Assembly: GCF_001667375.1 (NCBI RefSeq)
Contig: NZ_LZIN01000037.1
Span: 1-64,000, forward strand
DNA from: Mycolicibacter sinensis
GTDB taxonomy: Bacteria > Actinomycetota > Actinomycetes > Mycobacteriales > Mycobacteriaceae
DNA: 64,000 bases
Reading direction: 5' to 3'
Below are positions 50,060 through 59,314 of this stretch, piece by piece. Each line of letters begins with the position of its first letter. Within the stretch, counting starts at the first letter, position 1. Under the pieces are notes generated by a model. The model was not told where the DNA came from and made no database searches. It saw only the letters and a list, made by a program, of their open reading frames with translations. The position numbers were made by a program, and so were the translations under genes.

Positions 50060-51838
50060 GTGTCCGATCACAACTCCGGCGCGGTCACCCGGGTAGGACT
50101 CACCCAGATCGCGGCCCGGTTGCCGGGGCTGGTTGCCGACGCCCCGTCGATCCTGCGCGGGGTGCGGACCGGCCTGCTGGCCCGGCCCACCTCCAAGGCG
50201 TCGATCGGCAAGGTCTTTCAGGATCGCGCCGCGAAGTTCGGCGACCGGGTCTTCATCCGATTCGACGAGCAGCGGCTGACCTACCGCCAGGCCAACGAGA
50301 CCGTCAACCGCTACGCCGCGGTGCTGGCCGCCCGCGGTATCGGCCACGGCGACGTCGTCGGGATCATGCTGCGCAACTCACCCAACGCGGTGTTGATGAT
50401 GCTGGCCGTCGCCAAATGCGGCGCGGTCGCCGGCATGGTCAACTACCACCAGCGCGGCGATGTATTGGCCCACAGCCTGGGCCTGCTGGACGCCAAACTC
50501 CTTGTCGCGGAATCGGATCTGGTCGATGCCGTGCACGACAGCGGCGCGCCGGACCGGCCGGAGACCATCGAGGAGCTGGAGCGGCTGGCCGCCACCGCGC
50601 CCGCCGGCAACCCGGCGTCGGTGGCGGCGGTGCTGGCCAAGGACACCGCCTTCTACATCTTCACCTCGGGCACCACCGGCTATCCCAAGGCCAGCGTGAT
50701 GACCCATTACCGGTGGCTGCGGGCGCTGGCGGCGTTCGGCGGACTCGGGCTGCGCCTGCGCGGCAACGACACCCTGTACTGCTGCTTGCCGCTATACCAC
50801 AACAATGCGCTGACGGTCGCGGTGTCGTCGGTGCTCAACGCCGGAGCGACGCTGGCGCTGGGCCGCTCGTTCTCGGCGTCGCGGTTCTGGGACGAGGTGA
50901 TCGACTACCAGGCCACCGCCTTCGTCTACATCGGCGAAGTCTGCCGCTACCTGCTCAACCAGCCGCCCAAGCCGACCGACCGCAGCCACCGGGTCCGGGT
51001 GATCTGCGGCAACGGCCTGCGACCCGAGATCTGGGACGAATTCGCCCGCCGGTTCGGCATCAACCGGATCTGCGAGTTCTACGGAGCCAGCGAGGGCAAC
51101 GCCGCGTTCCTCAACGTGTTCAACATGCCCCGCAGTGCTGGCATCTATCCGTTGCCGCTGGCCTACGTGCACTACGACCCCGACACCGGCCAGCCGCAGC
51201 GCGGCGATGACGGCTGGGTACGCCGGGTGCCGCCCGGGCAGCCCGGCCTGCTGCTGTCCCCGGTGAGCAAGCTGTCGCCGTTCGATGGCTACACCGACCC
51301 GGAAGCCACCGAGAAGAAGCTGGTGCGCAACGCGTTCAAGGACGGCGACTGCTGGTTCAACACCGGCGACCTGATGACCCCGCAGGGCCTGGGGCACGCC
51401 GCGTTCGCCGACCGGCTCGGCGACACCTTCCGGTGGAAGGGCGAGAACGTCGCCACCACGCAGGTCGAAGCCGCCTTGAGCGCCGACGAGTCGGTCGAGG
51501 AGTGCGCGGTCTACGGCGTCGAAGTGCCCGACACCGGGGGCCGGGCCGGGATGGCCGCGGTCAAGCTGCGCGACGGCGCGACGTTCGACGGGCGCGGTCT
51601 GGCCGCGGTGGTCTGCGACCGGCTGCCGCTGTATGCGGTCCCGCTGTTCGTGCGGCTGGTGGAGTCCATGTCGCACACCACGACGTTCAAGAGCCGCAAG
51701 GTGGAGTTGCGCGCGCAGGGCTACGGCGACGGCGTCGAGGACCCGCTGTATGTGCTGGCCGGCTGCGACGAGGGCTACGTGCCCTTCTACGAGGGCTATC
51801 CCGGCGAAGTGTCGGCCGGCAAACGACCGCGAGGCTGA
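50060..51838 (+). CDS. fadD6: Long-chain acyl-CoA synthetase FadD6
   Basis: The 592-residue very-long-chain acyl-CoA synthetase/FATP-type ligase has the AMP-binding motif FYIFTSGTTGYPKASVMTHY, the FATP motif region YIGEVCRYLLNQPP, CEFYGASEGN and the motif GDTFRWKGENVATTQVE. The last of these is characteristic of the ACSVL/FATP class. It activates long-chain fatty acids for lipid synthesis and may aid uptake. The GTG at 50060 follows GGGAG. Same as Rv1206 (recalled). folP2 follows by 30 bases. Confidence 0.93.
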   Translation: MSDHNSGAVTRVGLTQIAARLPGLVADAPSILRGVRTGLLARPTSKASIGKVFQDRAAKFGDRVFIRFDEQRLTYRQANETVNRYAAVLAARGIGHGDVVGIMLRNSPNAVLMMLAVAKCGAVAGMVNYHQRGDVLAHSLGLLDAKLLVAESDLVDAVHDSGAPDRPETIEELERLAATAPAGNPASVAAVLAKDTAFYIFTSGTTGYPKASVMTHYRWLRALAAFGGLGLRLRGNDTLYCCLPLYHNNALTVAVSSVLNAGATLALGRSFSASRFWDEVIDYQATAFVYIGEVCRYLLNQPPKPTDRSHRVRVICGNGLRPEIWDEFARRFGINRICEFYGASEGNAAFLNVFNMPRSAGIYPLPLAYVHYDPDTGQPQRGDDGWVRRVPPGQPGLLLSPVSKLSPFDGYTDPEATEKKLVRNAFKDGDCWFNTGDLMTPQGLGHAAFADRLGDTFRWKGENVATTQVEAALSADESVEECAVYGVEVPDTGGRAGMAAVKLRDGATFDGRGLAAVVCDRLPLYAVPLFVRLVESMSHTTTFKSRKVELRAQGYGDGVEDPLYVLAGCDEGYVPFYEGYPGEVSAGKRPRG

Positions 51839-51868
51839 CGCCTGCACGTCACCAGGCACCATAGAACC

Positions 51869-52744
51869 GTGCAGTCCACCCTCTGCGGTCGCCCGGTGGC
51901 GGCCGATCGCGCGCTGATCATGGCGATCGTCAACCGCACTCCCGACTCCTTCTACGACGCGGGCGCCACCTTCAGCGACGAGGCGGCCAAGTCCGCGGTG
52001 CATGCCGCGGTGGCCGACGGTGCCGACGTCATCGACGTCGGTGGGGTCAAGGCCGGTCCAGGACAGACCGTCGACGCCGACACCGAGACCGCCCGGGTGG
52101 TTCCCTTCATCGAGTGGCTGCGCAGCGCCTATCCGAACCAGCTGATCAGCGTCGACACCTGGCGCTCGGAGGTGGCCAAACGCGCCTGCGCGGCCGGCGC
52201 CGACCTGATCAACGACACCTGGGGCGGAGTCGACCCGGAGCTGCCGGCGATCGCCGCGGAGTTCGATGCGGGCCTGGTGTGCTCGCACACCGGCGGCGCC
52301 GCACCACGCACCCGGCCATTCCGGGTGAGCTACGGCACCGGCGTCGACGGGGTGGTGGAGGCGGTGATCGGCGAGGTCACCGCCGCCGCTGCGCGGGCCG
52401 TGGCGGCCGGGGTCGATCGCGACCGGGTGCTGATCGATCCCACCCATGATTTCGGCAAGAACACCTTCCACGGGCTAGCGTTGTTGCGACACACGGAGAA
52501 GTTGGTCGCCACCGGATGGCCGGTGCTGATGGCGCTCTCCAACAAAGACTTCATCGGGGAGACTCTCGGCGTGGGTCTGACCGAACGACTGGAAGGAACG
52601 TTGGCGGCCACCGCGGTGGCGGCGGCCGCTGGCGCCCGGATGTTTCGGGTCCACGAGGTCGGGCCGACCCGGCGCGTGCTGGAGATGGTGGCATCGATCC
52701 AGGGCGTGCGGGCCCCGACCCGCACAGTAAGGGGACTGGCTTGA
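51869..52744 (+). CDS. folP2: Dihydropteroate synthase homologue FolP2
   Basis: The 291-residue TIM-barrel protein is similar to dihydropteroate synthase: IMAIVNRTPDSFYDAGATFS, DGADVIDVGG, SVDTWRSEVA, INDTWGG and DPTHDFGKNTFHGLALLR. In M. tuberculosis FolP2 (Rv1207) complements or catalyses DHPS poorly or not at all, so the true role is open. The start is GTG. The stop overlaps the TTG start of gpgS by 4 bases, linking it to glucosyl-glycerate synthesis by operon. Confidence 0.92.
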   Translation: MQSTLCGRPVAADRALIMAIVNRTPDSFYDAGATFSDEAAKSAVHAAVADGADVIDVGGVKAGPGQTVDADTETARVVPFIEWLRSAYPNQLISVDTWRSEVAKRACAAGADLINDTWGGVDPELPAIAAEFDAGLVCSHTGGAAPRTRPFRVSYGTGVDGVVEAVIGEVTAAAARAVAAGVDRDRVLIDPTHDFGKNTFHGLALLRHTEKLVATGWPVLMALSNKDFIGETLGVGLTERLEGTLAATAVAAAAGARMFRVHEVGPTRRVLEMVASIQGVRAPTRTVRGLA

Positions 52745-53685
52745 CCGACATGGTCTGGGCGCCGGGCGACACCCGGCTGGCCGAGCGCACCTGGAGCCGT
52801 CCGGACTGGACGGTCGCCGAACTGATCGCCGCCAAAGCCAAGACCGGCCGCACCATCTCGGTGGTGCTGCCGGCGCTGAACGAGCAGGCCACCATCGAAT
52901 CGGTCATCGACAGCATCACCGGCCTGGTCGACAACCTGGTCGACGAACTGATCGTGCTGGACTCCGGCTCCACCGACGACACCGAGATCCGCTCGATCGC
53001 CGCCGGCGCCCGCGTCGTCAGCCGCGAACAGGCGGTCCCCGAGGTGCCCCCGCAGCCCGGCAAGGGCGAAGCGCTGTGGCGGTCGCTGGCGGCCACCAGC
53101 GGCGACATCGTGGTGTTCGTGGACTCCGACCTCATCGACCCCGACCCGATGTTCGTGCCCAATCTGGTCGGCCCGCTGCTCACCGGCGACGGCATTCACC
53201 TGGTCAAGGGCTTCTACCGGCGGCCGCTGAAGGTCAACGGCACCGAGGACGCCACCGGTGGTGGCCGGGTGACGGAGCTGGTCGCCCGGCCGCTGCTGAC
53301 CGCGCTGCGACCGGAATTGGGGACCGTGCTGCAGCCGCTGGGTGGTGAGTACGCGGGCAGTCGCGAGCTGTTGGCGTCGGTGCCGTTCGCGCCTGGCTAC
53401 GGCGTGGAGATCGGGCTGCTGATCGACACCTACGACCGGTTGGGGCTGGAGGCGATCGCTCAGGTCAATCTCGGCGTGCGGGCCCACCGCAACCGCCCGC
53501 TGGCCGAGTTGGCCGTGATGAGCCGGCAGGTGGTGGCCACCCTGCTGTCGCGTTGCGGGGTTCCGGACTCCGGCGTCGGGCTCACCCAGTTCTTCGCCGA
53601 CGGTCCAGAGGGATTGGACTACCTGCCGCGCACCACGCCGCTGTCGCTGGTGGACCGGCCGCCGATGAACACGCTGCGCCACTGA
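52741..53685 (+). CDS. gpgS: Glucosyl-3-phosphoglycerate synthase GpgS
   Basis: The 314-residue retaining GT-A (GT81) glucosyltransferase starts methylglucose lipopolysaccharide synthesis, transferring glucose from UDP-glucose to 3-phosphoglycerate. VVLPALNEQATIESVID binds the nucleotide. The metal-binding DSD is D128-S-D130. GKGEALWRSLAATSGD and the C-terminal EIGLLIDTYDRLGL are conserved. A ribosome site AAGGGGAC at 52728-52735 sits a few bases before TTG 52741, favouring it over ATG 52750. It is translationally coupled to folP2. Confidence 0.93.
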   Translation: MTDMVWAPGDTRLAERTWSRPDWTVAELIAAKAKTGRTISVVLPALNEQATIESVIDSITGLVDNLVDELIVLDSGSTDDTEIRSIAAGARVVSREQAVPEVPPQPGKGEALWRSLAATSGDIVVFVDSDLIDPDPMFVPNLVGPLLTGDGIHLVKGFYRRPLKVNGTEDATGGGRVTELVARPLLTALRPELGTVLQPLGGEYAGSRELLASVPFAPGYGVEIGLLIDTYDRLGLEAIAQVNLGVRAHRNRPLAELAVMSRQVVATLLSRCGVPDSGVGLTQFFADGPEGLDYLPRTTPLSLVDRPPMNTLRH

Positions 53686-53704
53686 ATGAGGCACTATCGA
53701 TGCC

Positions 53705-54016
53705 GTGACACTGGTGTTGCTGTATCTCGTCGTGCTCGTCCTGACCGCGCTGCTGCTGTTCGGGGTGGCCAGCGTGCTGTTCGGCCGGGGTGAGCAACTA
53801 CCGCCGCTGCCCCGGGCGACGACGGCGACCATGCTGCCGGCCTCCGGGGTAACCGGCGCCGACGTCGAGGCGGTCAAATTCTCCCAGGTGCTGCGCGGCT
53901 ACCACACCGGTGAGGTCGACTGGGTGCTGGAGCGGCTCGGCGCTGAGCTCGACCAACTGCGCGGGGAGCTCGCCGCCGCGCAGGCCCTTGCCGGGAACCC
54001 CTCGGGGCCGCGTTGA
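53705..54016 (+). CDS. DivIVA-domain membrane protein (Rv1209-like)
   Basis: The 103-residue protein has one N-terminal membrane helix (LVLLYLVVLVLTALLLFGVA) followed by a linker and a helix (VKFSQVLRGYHTGEVDWVLE, RLGAELDQLRGELAAAQALA). The helix matches the short DivIVA-like domain, whose FxxVLRGYxxxEVDxxL motif is intact. It may localise to curved or polar membrane; its role is unknown. The start is GTG, 19 bases after gpgS. Its stop overlaps the TTG start of tagA. Confidence 0.82.
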   Translation: MTLVLLYLVVLVLTALLLFGVASVLFGRGEQLPPLPRATTATMLPASGVTGADVEAVKFSQVLRGYHTGEVDWVLERLGAELDQLRGELAAAQALAGNPSGPR

Positions 54017-54594
54017 CCGGCCCGCCCGACGACGGCCTGGTCCGGTGCGGCTGGTCGGAGGGCTCGGCGCTGTATCGCGACTACCACGACCGGGAGTGGG
54101 GGCGTCCGGTCCGCGAGACCACCGCGCTGTTCGAGCGGATCAGCCTGGAGGCATTTCAGAGCGGGCTGTCGTGGCTGGTGATTTTGGGCAAGCGGGAGAA
54201 TTTCCGGCGCGCTTTCGCCGATTTCGACGTCGAGACCGTCGCGCGCTACACCGACGCCGACGTGGCACGGCTGTTGGACGACGCCGGCATCGTGCGCAAC
54301 CGGGCCAAGATCGAGGCGACGATCGCCAACGCGCGCGCGACCGTCGACCTGGGATCCACCGATTTGGCAGAGCTGTTGTGGTCGTTCGCCCCGCCGCCGC
54401 GTCCCCGACCGGTGCAACTGTCGGCAATTCCGGCCGTCACGCCGGAATCAACGGCCATGTCGCGCGAATTGAAGCGTCGCGGGTTTCGATTCGTCGGACC
54501 CACCACCGCTTACGCATTGATGCAGGCCACGGGCATGGTTGACGACCATCTACAGGCGTGTTGGGTACCCCCGGCGACCACGCAGATGCACTAA
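54013..54594 (+). CDS. tagA: DNA-3-methyladenine glycosylase I
   Basis: The 193-residue TAG family glycosylase removes 3-methyladenine from alkylated DNA. Zinc ligands C12, H25, H179 and C183 are all present, with spacings as in E. coli Tag (C4, H17, H175, C179). Substrate residues E46 and W54 lie in EAFQSGLSWLVILGKRENFR. The TTG start at 54013 overlaps the previous stop by 4 bases (TTGA). Same as Rv1210 (recalled). Confidence 0.92.
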   Translation: MTGPPDDGLVRCGWSEGSALYRDYHDREWGRPVRETTALFERISLEAFQSGLSWLVILGKRENFRRAFADFDVETVARYTDADVARLLDDAGIVRNRAKIEATIANARATVDLGSTDLAELLWSFAPPPRPRPVQLSAIPAVTPESTAMSRELKRRGFRFVGPTTAYALMQATGMVDDHLQACWVPPATTQMH

Positions 54595-54752
54595 AATACA
54601 ACTCCGGAATCGGGTCTTGTGCACGCGGCGTCGCCGATAGGGGAGAATGGGCGAGTGAATTTGCAGTTCGATGCCGGACGCTGCGACCGCGGTGCACAGC
54701 CGGCGCAGATCAAGGGCACGGCCGGTGGGCTGGTGCCTGGAGGGAGCACTCG

Positions 54753-54920
54753 ATGGCGGCGATGAAGCCCCGGACCGGTGACGGTCCACTGGAAGCGACC
54801 AAAGAGGGGCGCGGCATCGTGATGCGGGTGCCCCTCGAAGGTGGCGGGCGATTGGTCGTCGAGTTGACTCCGGACGAGGCCGCTGCACTGGGCGACGAGC
54901 TCAAGGCCGTCACGAGCTGA
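54753..54920 (+). CDS. DUF3117 family small protein (Rv1211-like)
   Basis: The ATG at 54753 follows GGAGGGAG and gives 55 residues (MAAMKPRTGDGPLEATKEGR, GIVMRVPLEGGGRLVVELTP, DEAAALGDELKAVTS). This is the actinobacterial DUF3117 domain and is highly conserved. The M. tuberculosis homologue has been called calmodulin-like (recalled), but the mechanism is unclear. It has its own ribosome site and lies 158 bases after tagA, so it may have a separate promoter. Confidence 0.88.
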   Translation: MAAMKPRTGDGPLEATKEGRGIVMRVPLEGGGRLVVELTPDEAAALGDELKAVTS

Positions 54921-54982
54921 GGCGATCGCAAGCGCGGCGGAGCCGGGCGAAGCGGGTCGCCGTTATCACCTGAGGTGGGCGG

Positions 54983-56146
54983 CTAGCCGCCCACCTGTCG
55001 ATAGATCGCCAGAGTCTGCTCGGCCACTCGCGCCCACGAAAAAGCCTCGACGCAGCGGAGTCGGCCTGCGTCGCCGTAGCGCCGTGCCCGCCCCGGGTCG
55101 CTGATCAGTGCGTTGACCGCCTCGGCGAGGCCGTTGCGGAAACCCTCGGGGTCGGCGGCGTCGTAGTGCACCAGCGAACCGGTGACGCCGTCGCGCACCA
55201 CCTCCGGTATGCCGCCGACGTCGGAGGCCACCACCGCGGTGGCGCAGGCCATCGCCTCGAGGTTGACGATGCCCAACGGCTCATAGATCGACGGGCAGAC
55301 GAACACCGTTGCTGCCGAAAGTAATTTGCGAATCTGCCGCGCCGGCAGGCTTTCCTGGATCCAGAACACACCGCTGCGAACCGCGGCCAGCTCACGGACC
55401 GCGGCGCTCATCTCGGCGGCGATCTCCGGTGTGTCGGGAGCACCGGCACACAACACCAGCTGGGCTTCCGGGTGAAACCGGTGCGCGGCGGCCACCAGAT
55501 GAGCCACCCCCTTCTGCCGGGTGATCCGTCCGACGAACGCCACCATGGGCCGGTCCGGATCGACGCCGAGGTCAGCCAGCATCGACGAGTCGGTTCCGGC
55601 CGGCTGCGGACACCACACGTCGGTGTCGATGCCGCTGTAGACGACATGCACCCGGTCGGGTCGCAGCTCCGGATAGACCCGCAGCAGGTCCTCGCGCATC
55701 GCCGAACTGACGGCGATCACCGCGTCGGCGGCCGTGGTTCCCAGCTGTTCGGCCCACGACGACACCCGGTAGCCGGCGCCCAGCTGCTCGGCTTTCCAGG
55801 GCCGCAGCGGCTCCAGCGAATGCGCGGTCAGCACATGCGGGATGTCGTGCAGCAAGGCCGCCAGACGGCCCGCCAAGGCCGTGTACCAGGTGTGCGAGTG
55901 CGCGATGTCGGCCGTGCCGACGGCGTCGGCCATCGTCAGGTCGGCCGACAGTGTCCCCAGCGCCGGATTCCCATCTCGCAGCGCCGGATCGGGCTGATGC
56001 GCCTGCGCGCCCGGCCGGGGCGCCCCCATGCAATGCACGTCGACGTGACACAACCGCCGCAGCGCTTCGACCAGGTTCGTGACATGCACGCCCGCGCCAC
56101 CGTAGATCTCCGGGGGATATTCCCGGGTCAGCATCGCCACCCGCAT
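54983..56146 (-). CDS. glgM: Alpha-maltose-1-phosphate synthase GlgM (GT4)
   Basis: The 387-residue GT-B glycosyltransferase makes maltose-1-phosphate from ADP-glucose and glucose-1-phosphate for alpha-glucan synthesis. MRVAMLTREYPPEIYGGAGVH is the N-terminal acceptor loop. HSHTWYTALAG, SGIDTDVWCPQP, FVGRITRQKGVAHLV and the E-x7-E motif EPLGIVNLEAMACATAVVAS are present. ATG 56146 is chosen because length matches Rv1212c (387, recalled); an upstream in-frame ATG at 56287 lies over the glgC promoter. It is divergent from glgC, which supplies its ADP-glucose. Confidence 0.94.
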   Translation of the reverse strand: MRVAMLTREYPPEIYGGAGVHVTNLVEALRRLCHVDVHCMGAPRPGAQAHQPDPALRDGNPALGTLSADLTMADAVGTADIAHSHTWYTALAGRLAALLHDIPHVLTAHSLEPLRPWKAEQLGAGYRVSSWAEQLGTTAADAVIAVSSAMREDLLRVYPELRPDRVHVVYSGIDTDVWCPQPAGTDSSMLADLGVDPDRPMVAFVGRITRQKGVAHLVAAAHRFHPEAQLVLCAGAPDTPEIAAEMSAAVRELAAVRSGVFWIQESLPARQIRKLLSAATVFVCPSIYEPLGIVNLEAMACATAVVASDVGGIPEVVRDGVTGSLVHYDAADPEGFRNGLAEAVNALISDPGRARRYGDAGRLRCVEAFSWARVAEQTLAIYRQVGG

Positions 56147-56269
56147 AACCCGCACGGTAGCGGTCGCGGGCGGCCGGGCGCGCGGCGAACGACCGCCAAC
56201 CTGTGAGAAGCTTCGCCAATCGTGCTGTCCGGCTGGCAGGGTGCCGAAGCGGCCGATAGGTTTGGTGGC

Positions 56270-57484
56270 ATGAGGGAATTGCCGCACGTGCTGGGCATCG
56301 TCCTGGCCGGGGGGGAAGGCAAGCGGCTACACCCGCTGACCGCGGACCGCGCCAAGCCGGCGGTTCCCTTCGGGGGCGCCTACCGGCTGATCGATTTCGT
56401 GCTGTCGAATCTGGTCAACGCGCGCTACCTGCGGATCTGTGTTCTGACACAGTACAAGTCGCATTCGCTGGACCGGCACATCTCGCAGAACTGGCGCCTG
56501 AGCGGTCTGGCCGGGGAGTACATCACCCCCGTGCCCGCCCAGCAGCGGCTCGGGCCGCGCTGGTACACCGGGTCCGCGGACGCCATCTACCAGTCGCTGA
56601 ACCTGATCTTCGACGAAGACCCGGACTACATCGTGGTTTTCGGGGCGGACCACGTGTACCGGATGGACCCCGAGCAGATGGTGCGCTTCCACATCGACAG
56701 TGGGGCCGGGGCCACGGTCGCCGGGGTCCGGGTGCCACGCTCGGAGGCGTCATCGTTCGGCTGCATCGACGCCGACGACTCCGGGCGGATCCGAAGCTTT
56801 CTGGAGAAGCCGGCGAATCCGCCCGGCACGCCCGACGATCCCGACAGCACCTATGCCTCGATGGGCAACTACATCTTCACCACCAAGGTGCTGATCGACG
56901 CGATCCGTGCCGACGCCGACGATGACCACTCCGACCATGACATGGGCGGCGACATCATCCCGCGCCTGGTCGCCGACGGGATGGCCGCCGTCTACGACTT
57001 CTCCGTCAACGAGGTGCCCGGAGCCACCGAACGTGACCGCGGCTACTGGCGCGACGTCGGAACCCTGGACGCGTTCTACGACGCCCACATGGACCTGGTG
57101 TCGGCGCACCCGATCTTCAACCTGTACAACAATCGCTGGCCGATCCGCGGCGCGACGGAGAACCTGGCGCCGGCGAAGTTCGTCAACGGCGGGACGGCGC
57201 AGGAGTCGGTGGTGGGCGCGGGGAGCGTCATCTCGGCCGGCTCGGTGCGCAATTCGGTGCTGTCGTCGAACGTCCTGATAGATGACGGCGCGATCGTGGA
57301 GGACAGCGTCATCATGCCCGGGGCGCGGGTCGGGCGCGGCGCGGTGGTACGGCACGCGATCCTGGACAAGAACGTGGTGGTCGGCCCCGGTGAGATGATC
57401 GGCGTCGACTTGGAGAAGGACCGCGAGCGGTTCTCGATCAGCGCCGGCGGCGTGGTCGCGGTCGGCAAGGGCGTCTGGATCTAG
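56270..57484 (+). CDS. glgC: Glucose-1-phosphate adenylyltransferase GlgC
   Basis: The 404-residue enzyme makes ADP-glucose from ATP and glucose-1-phosphate. The nucleotidyltransferase signature [20 protein letters not shown] is followed by [19 protein letters not shown], and a C-terminal left-handed beta-helix ([40 protein letters not shown]). The residue count equals that of M. tuberculosis GlgC. It shares a 123-base divergent promoter region with glgM, so the pair forms the entry to glycogen, capsular glucan and MGLP synthesis together with gpgS. Confidence 0.96.
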   Translation: MRELPHVLGIVLAGGEGKRLHPLTADRAKPAVPFGGAYRLIDFVLSNLVNARYLRICVLTQYKSHSLDRHISQNWRLSGLAGEYITPVPAQQRLGPRWYTGSADAIYQSLNLIFDEDPDYIVVFGADHVYRMDPEQMVRFHIDSGAGATVAGVRVPRSEASSFGCIDADDSGRIRSFLEKPANPPGTPDDPDSTYASMGNYIFTTKVLIDAIRADADDDHSDHDMGGDIIPRLVADGMAAVYDFSVNEVPGATERDRGYWRDVGTLDAFYDAHMDLVSAHPIFNLYNNRWPIRGATENLAPAKFVNGGTAQESVVGAGSVISAGSVRNSVLSSNVLIDDGAIVEDSVIMPGARVGRGAVVRHAILDKNVVVGPGEMIGVDLEKDRERFSISAGGVVAVGKGVWI

Positions 57485-57502
57485 ACGGTCGCCGCCATAG
57501 GG

Positions 57503-58687
57503 CTAGAACGGTTCCTCGGCGCCGCCGGGGTTGCAGCCGTTGGCCAACAGGCTCAGGGTGCTGACCACCGGGCGCCACGGCTCCAGGTTCCAACTGGTCT
57601 TGCCGGGCTGGATGAACTCGGCAAACTGCCAGTGGCACAGGAACTGTTCCCGCATCCCGGGCGTATTGGCGTCCGGGTCGCGTTTCACCACCTCCGACCA
57701 GGCCTGCTCGCCCTGGCGCATGGTGCCGGGCTCACCGGCCTGCGCTCGGCCGGTGTCGGTCGGATAGACCCGCAAGCTGGTCCCGTCCTCATAGGTCACC
57801 CACCGGGTCTCCGCGACATAGGGCGACGCGCTGATGCCCGCGGCTCCCAGCCAGCCACCCGCACCGCCGAAGCCGCCGGCACCGCCCTCGCCGCCGGATC
57901 CGCCGTCGCCGCCGCGGCCCAATAGCAGCCCGCCCATGCCGCCGTCGCCGCCGTCGCCGCCCGCCCCGCCGGTACCGCCGCTGCCCCCGATTCCCATGAA
58001 CCAGCCGCCGGCCCCGCCGTCACCGCCGGCGCCGCCGTCAGCGCCGAGGCCGCCTGTCCCGCCGTGGCCGAAGAACCCGGCCTGACCACCTGGGCCGCCG
58101 GCACCGCCCGCCCCGTCGACACCGGCTCCGCCATTGCCGAACAGGAATCCGCCGTCGCCGGCGTCGCCGAACCCGCCCCACTGTCCGAACAGGCTGGTGT
58201 TGGCGCCGTCGAAGCCGTCGATGCCGTCGCCGATCAGATCGCGGCCGAACAGCATGACGAACGGCGCGTTGATCAGGACAGCGCTGAACTCTCCGAACGG
58301 GCCGGCGAGCCACTCCTGCAGGCCGGCGTGCAGCGGGGCGTAGAGGAGCTGGTCGAACCACGCGGCAAGGTCGAAAGCCTGGCCCGGCCCCGCCCACCCC
58401 GACACCGCGTCGATGACGCCGGACAACAGCGTGTGGGTCGACGGATCGAGTTGGTCCACCCAGGTCTGGGCAATCGTCATCAGGCTGCCCAGGTCGGTGC
58501 CCGCCGCCGGTGCGGCCGCCATCGGCTCGGCGAAATCGATGGCCCAGTCCCAGTCCGCCTGCGCGGGTGCGGCGGTGAGCACCGGTGTGGTTGCCAGCAC
58601 CGCGGCGCTCAGGGCGGCGGCGAGACCGGCCGCCCGGACGCCGCGGGAAGTCCGGACGGTGGCGATGCTCCGCCGTGGTGTGCGCAT
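57503..58687 (-). CDS. Secreted PGRS-repeat protein without a PE domain, with DUF2599-like C-terminus
   Basis: The 394-residue protein starts with a Sec-type signal peptide ([20 protein letters not shown], cleavage near AQA/DWDW), not a PE domain. A helical domain of about 100 residues follows. Then comes a Gly-rich PGRS block (about 168-285, repeated GGxGGxGG such as [20 protein letters not shown]). The C-terminal domain, about 100 residues with [30 protein letters not shown] and [11 protein letters not shown], fits DUF2599 (recalled). ATG 58687 is preceded by GGAGGAC. It may be a surface-exposed protein. Confidence 0.85.
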   Translation of the reverse strand: MRTPRRSIATVRTSRGVRAAGLAAALSAAVLATTPVLTAAPAQADWDWAIDFAEPMAAAPAAGTDLGSLMTIAQTWVDQLDPSTHTLLSGVIDAVSGWAGPGQAFDLAAWFDQLLYAPLHAGLQEWLAGPFGEFSAVLINAPFVMLFGRDLIGDGIDGFDGANTSLFGQWGGFGDAGDGGFLFGNGGAGVDGAGGAGGPGGQAGFFGHGGTGGLGADGGAGGDGGAGGWFMGIGGSGGTGGAGGDGGDGGMGGLLLGRGGDGGSGGEGGAGGFGGAGGWLGAAGISASPYVAETRWVTYEDGTSLRVYPTDTGRAQAGEPGTMRQGEQAWSEVVKRDPDANTPGMREQFLCHWQFAEFIQPGKTSWNLEPWRPVVSTLSLLANGCNPGGAEEPF

Positions 58688-58711
58688 GGCTCGAACGTCC
58701 TCCCGGAAAGA

Positions 58712-58732
58712 CACCTGTCGAACTAACAGGTG
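58712..58732. promoter_or_regulatory. Palindrome upstream of the PGRS gene
   Basis: CACCTGT (58712-58718) and its exact complement ACAGGTG (58726-58732) flank a 7-base spacer. It lies 24 bases upstream of the PGRS start codon, a typical operator position. The protein that would bind it is unknown. The adjoining 58733-58863 shows no gene. Confidence 0.55.
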
Positions 58733-58863
58733 ATGCTCAGGAGACTGTAAGCCACTTCTGGCATCCATGAGGGCCGGACAGTGGAAGTACTTCCGGCGGA
58801 ATCCGCTGAACCCCCAGAGCGGCCATAGCGCTCCTGGCTCGTGCTCCGAGGCGCGCGCACCGC

Positions 58864-59256
58864 TCAGGCGAGATCGATCCGGATCGTCATCAGATCGGTG
58901 CCCAATGCCCGAACGAGCGCACTGTTGAACCGGGGGAGGGCGGACAGCCGAGCCTGGGCGTCGTCGGCAGGCACCAAATGGGCCGTACCGCGGAGCCAAC
59001 GGCCGCGAATCCGCAGTCGGACAGTGTTGTCTCTGAGGATGTTCCGCACGTAGTTCGATGCTTCGCCGTGGCCGGAGACAAACCAGAACTGGTTGTCGAT
59101 CAGCCGTCCTCCGATCGGGGTGCGTCGCGGCTTCCCGCTCTTGCGGCCAGTTGTCTCCAGCAAGACCTGAGTTGGTAGCAAACGGCAAACCGGGTTGGCG
59201 ATCCATTTGTGGAAGAACGTGACCCGACGGCGATTGCGCCCCGCAGACTTCGACAT
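58864..59256 (-). CDS. F420H2-dependent nitroreductase/quinone reductase family (Ddn-like)
   Basis: The 130-residue protein is of the split-barrel deazaflavin-dependent reductase family (pfam04075): [60 protein letters not shown]. These are the F420-binding motifs of Ddn-type proteins. The substrate may be a quinone or another small molecule. fbiC in this window supplies FO for F420. Divergent from a TetR gene 58 bases away that may regulate it. Confidence 0.87.
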   Translation of the reverse strand: MSKSAGRNRRRVTFFHKWIANPVCRLLPTQVLLETTGRKSGKPRRTPIGGRLIDNQFWFVSGHGEASNYVRNILRDNTVRLRIRGRWLRGTAHLVPADDAQARLSALPRFNSALVRALGTDLMTIRIDLA

Positions 59257-59273
59257 TCGCCCAGTATTTGTCG

Positions 59274-59286
59274 AGACTCACAGTCT
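59274..59286. promoter_or_regulatory. Short inverted repeat between the Ddn-like and TetR genes
   Basis: AGACT (59274-59278) and AGTCT (59282-59286) flank CAC. It lies in the 58-base divergent gap, so it could be part of a TetR binding site. The arms are only 5 bp, so this is weak. Confidence 0.3.
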
Positions 59287-59314
59287 TGCCAAGGTCACGC
59301 TGGTGTGTTTCGCT

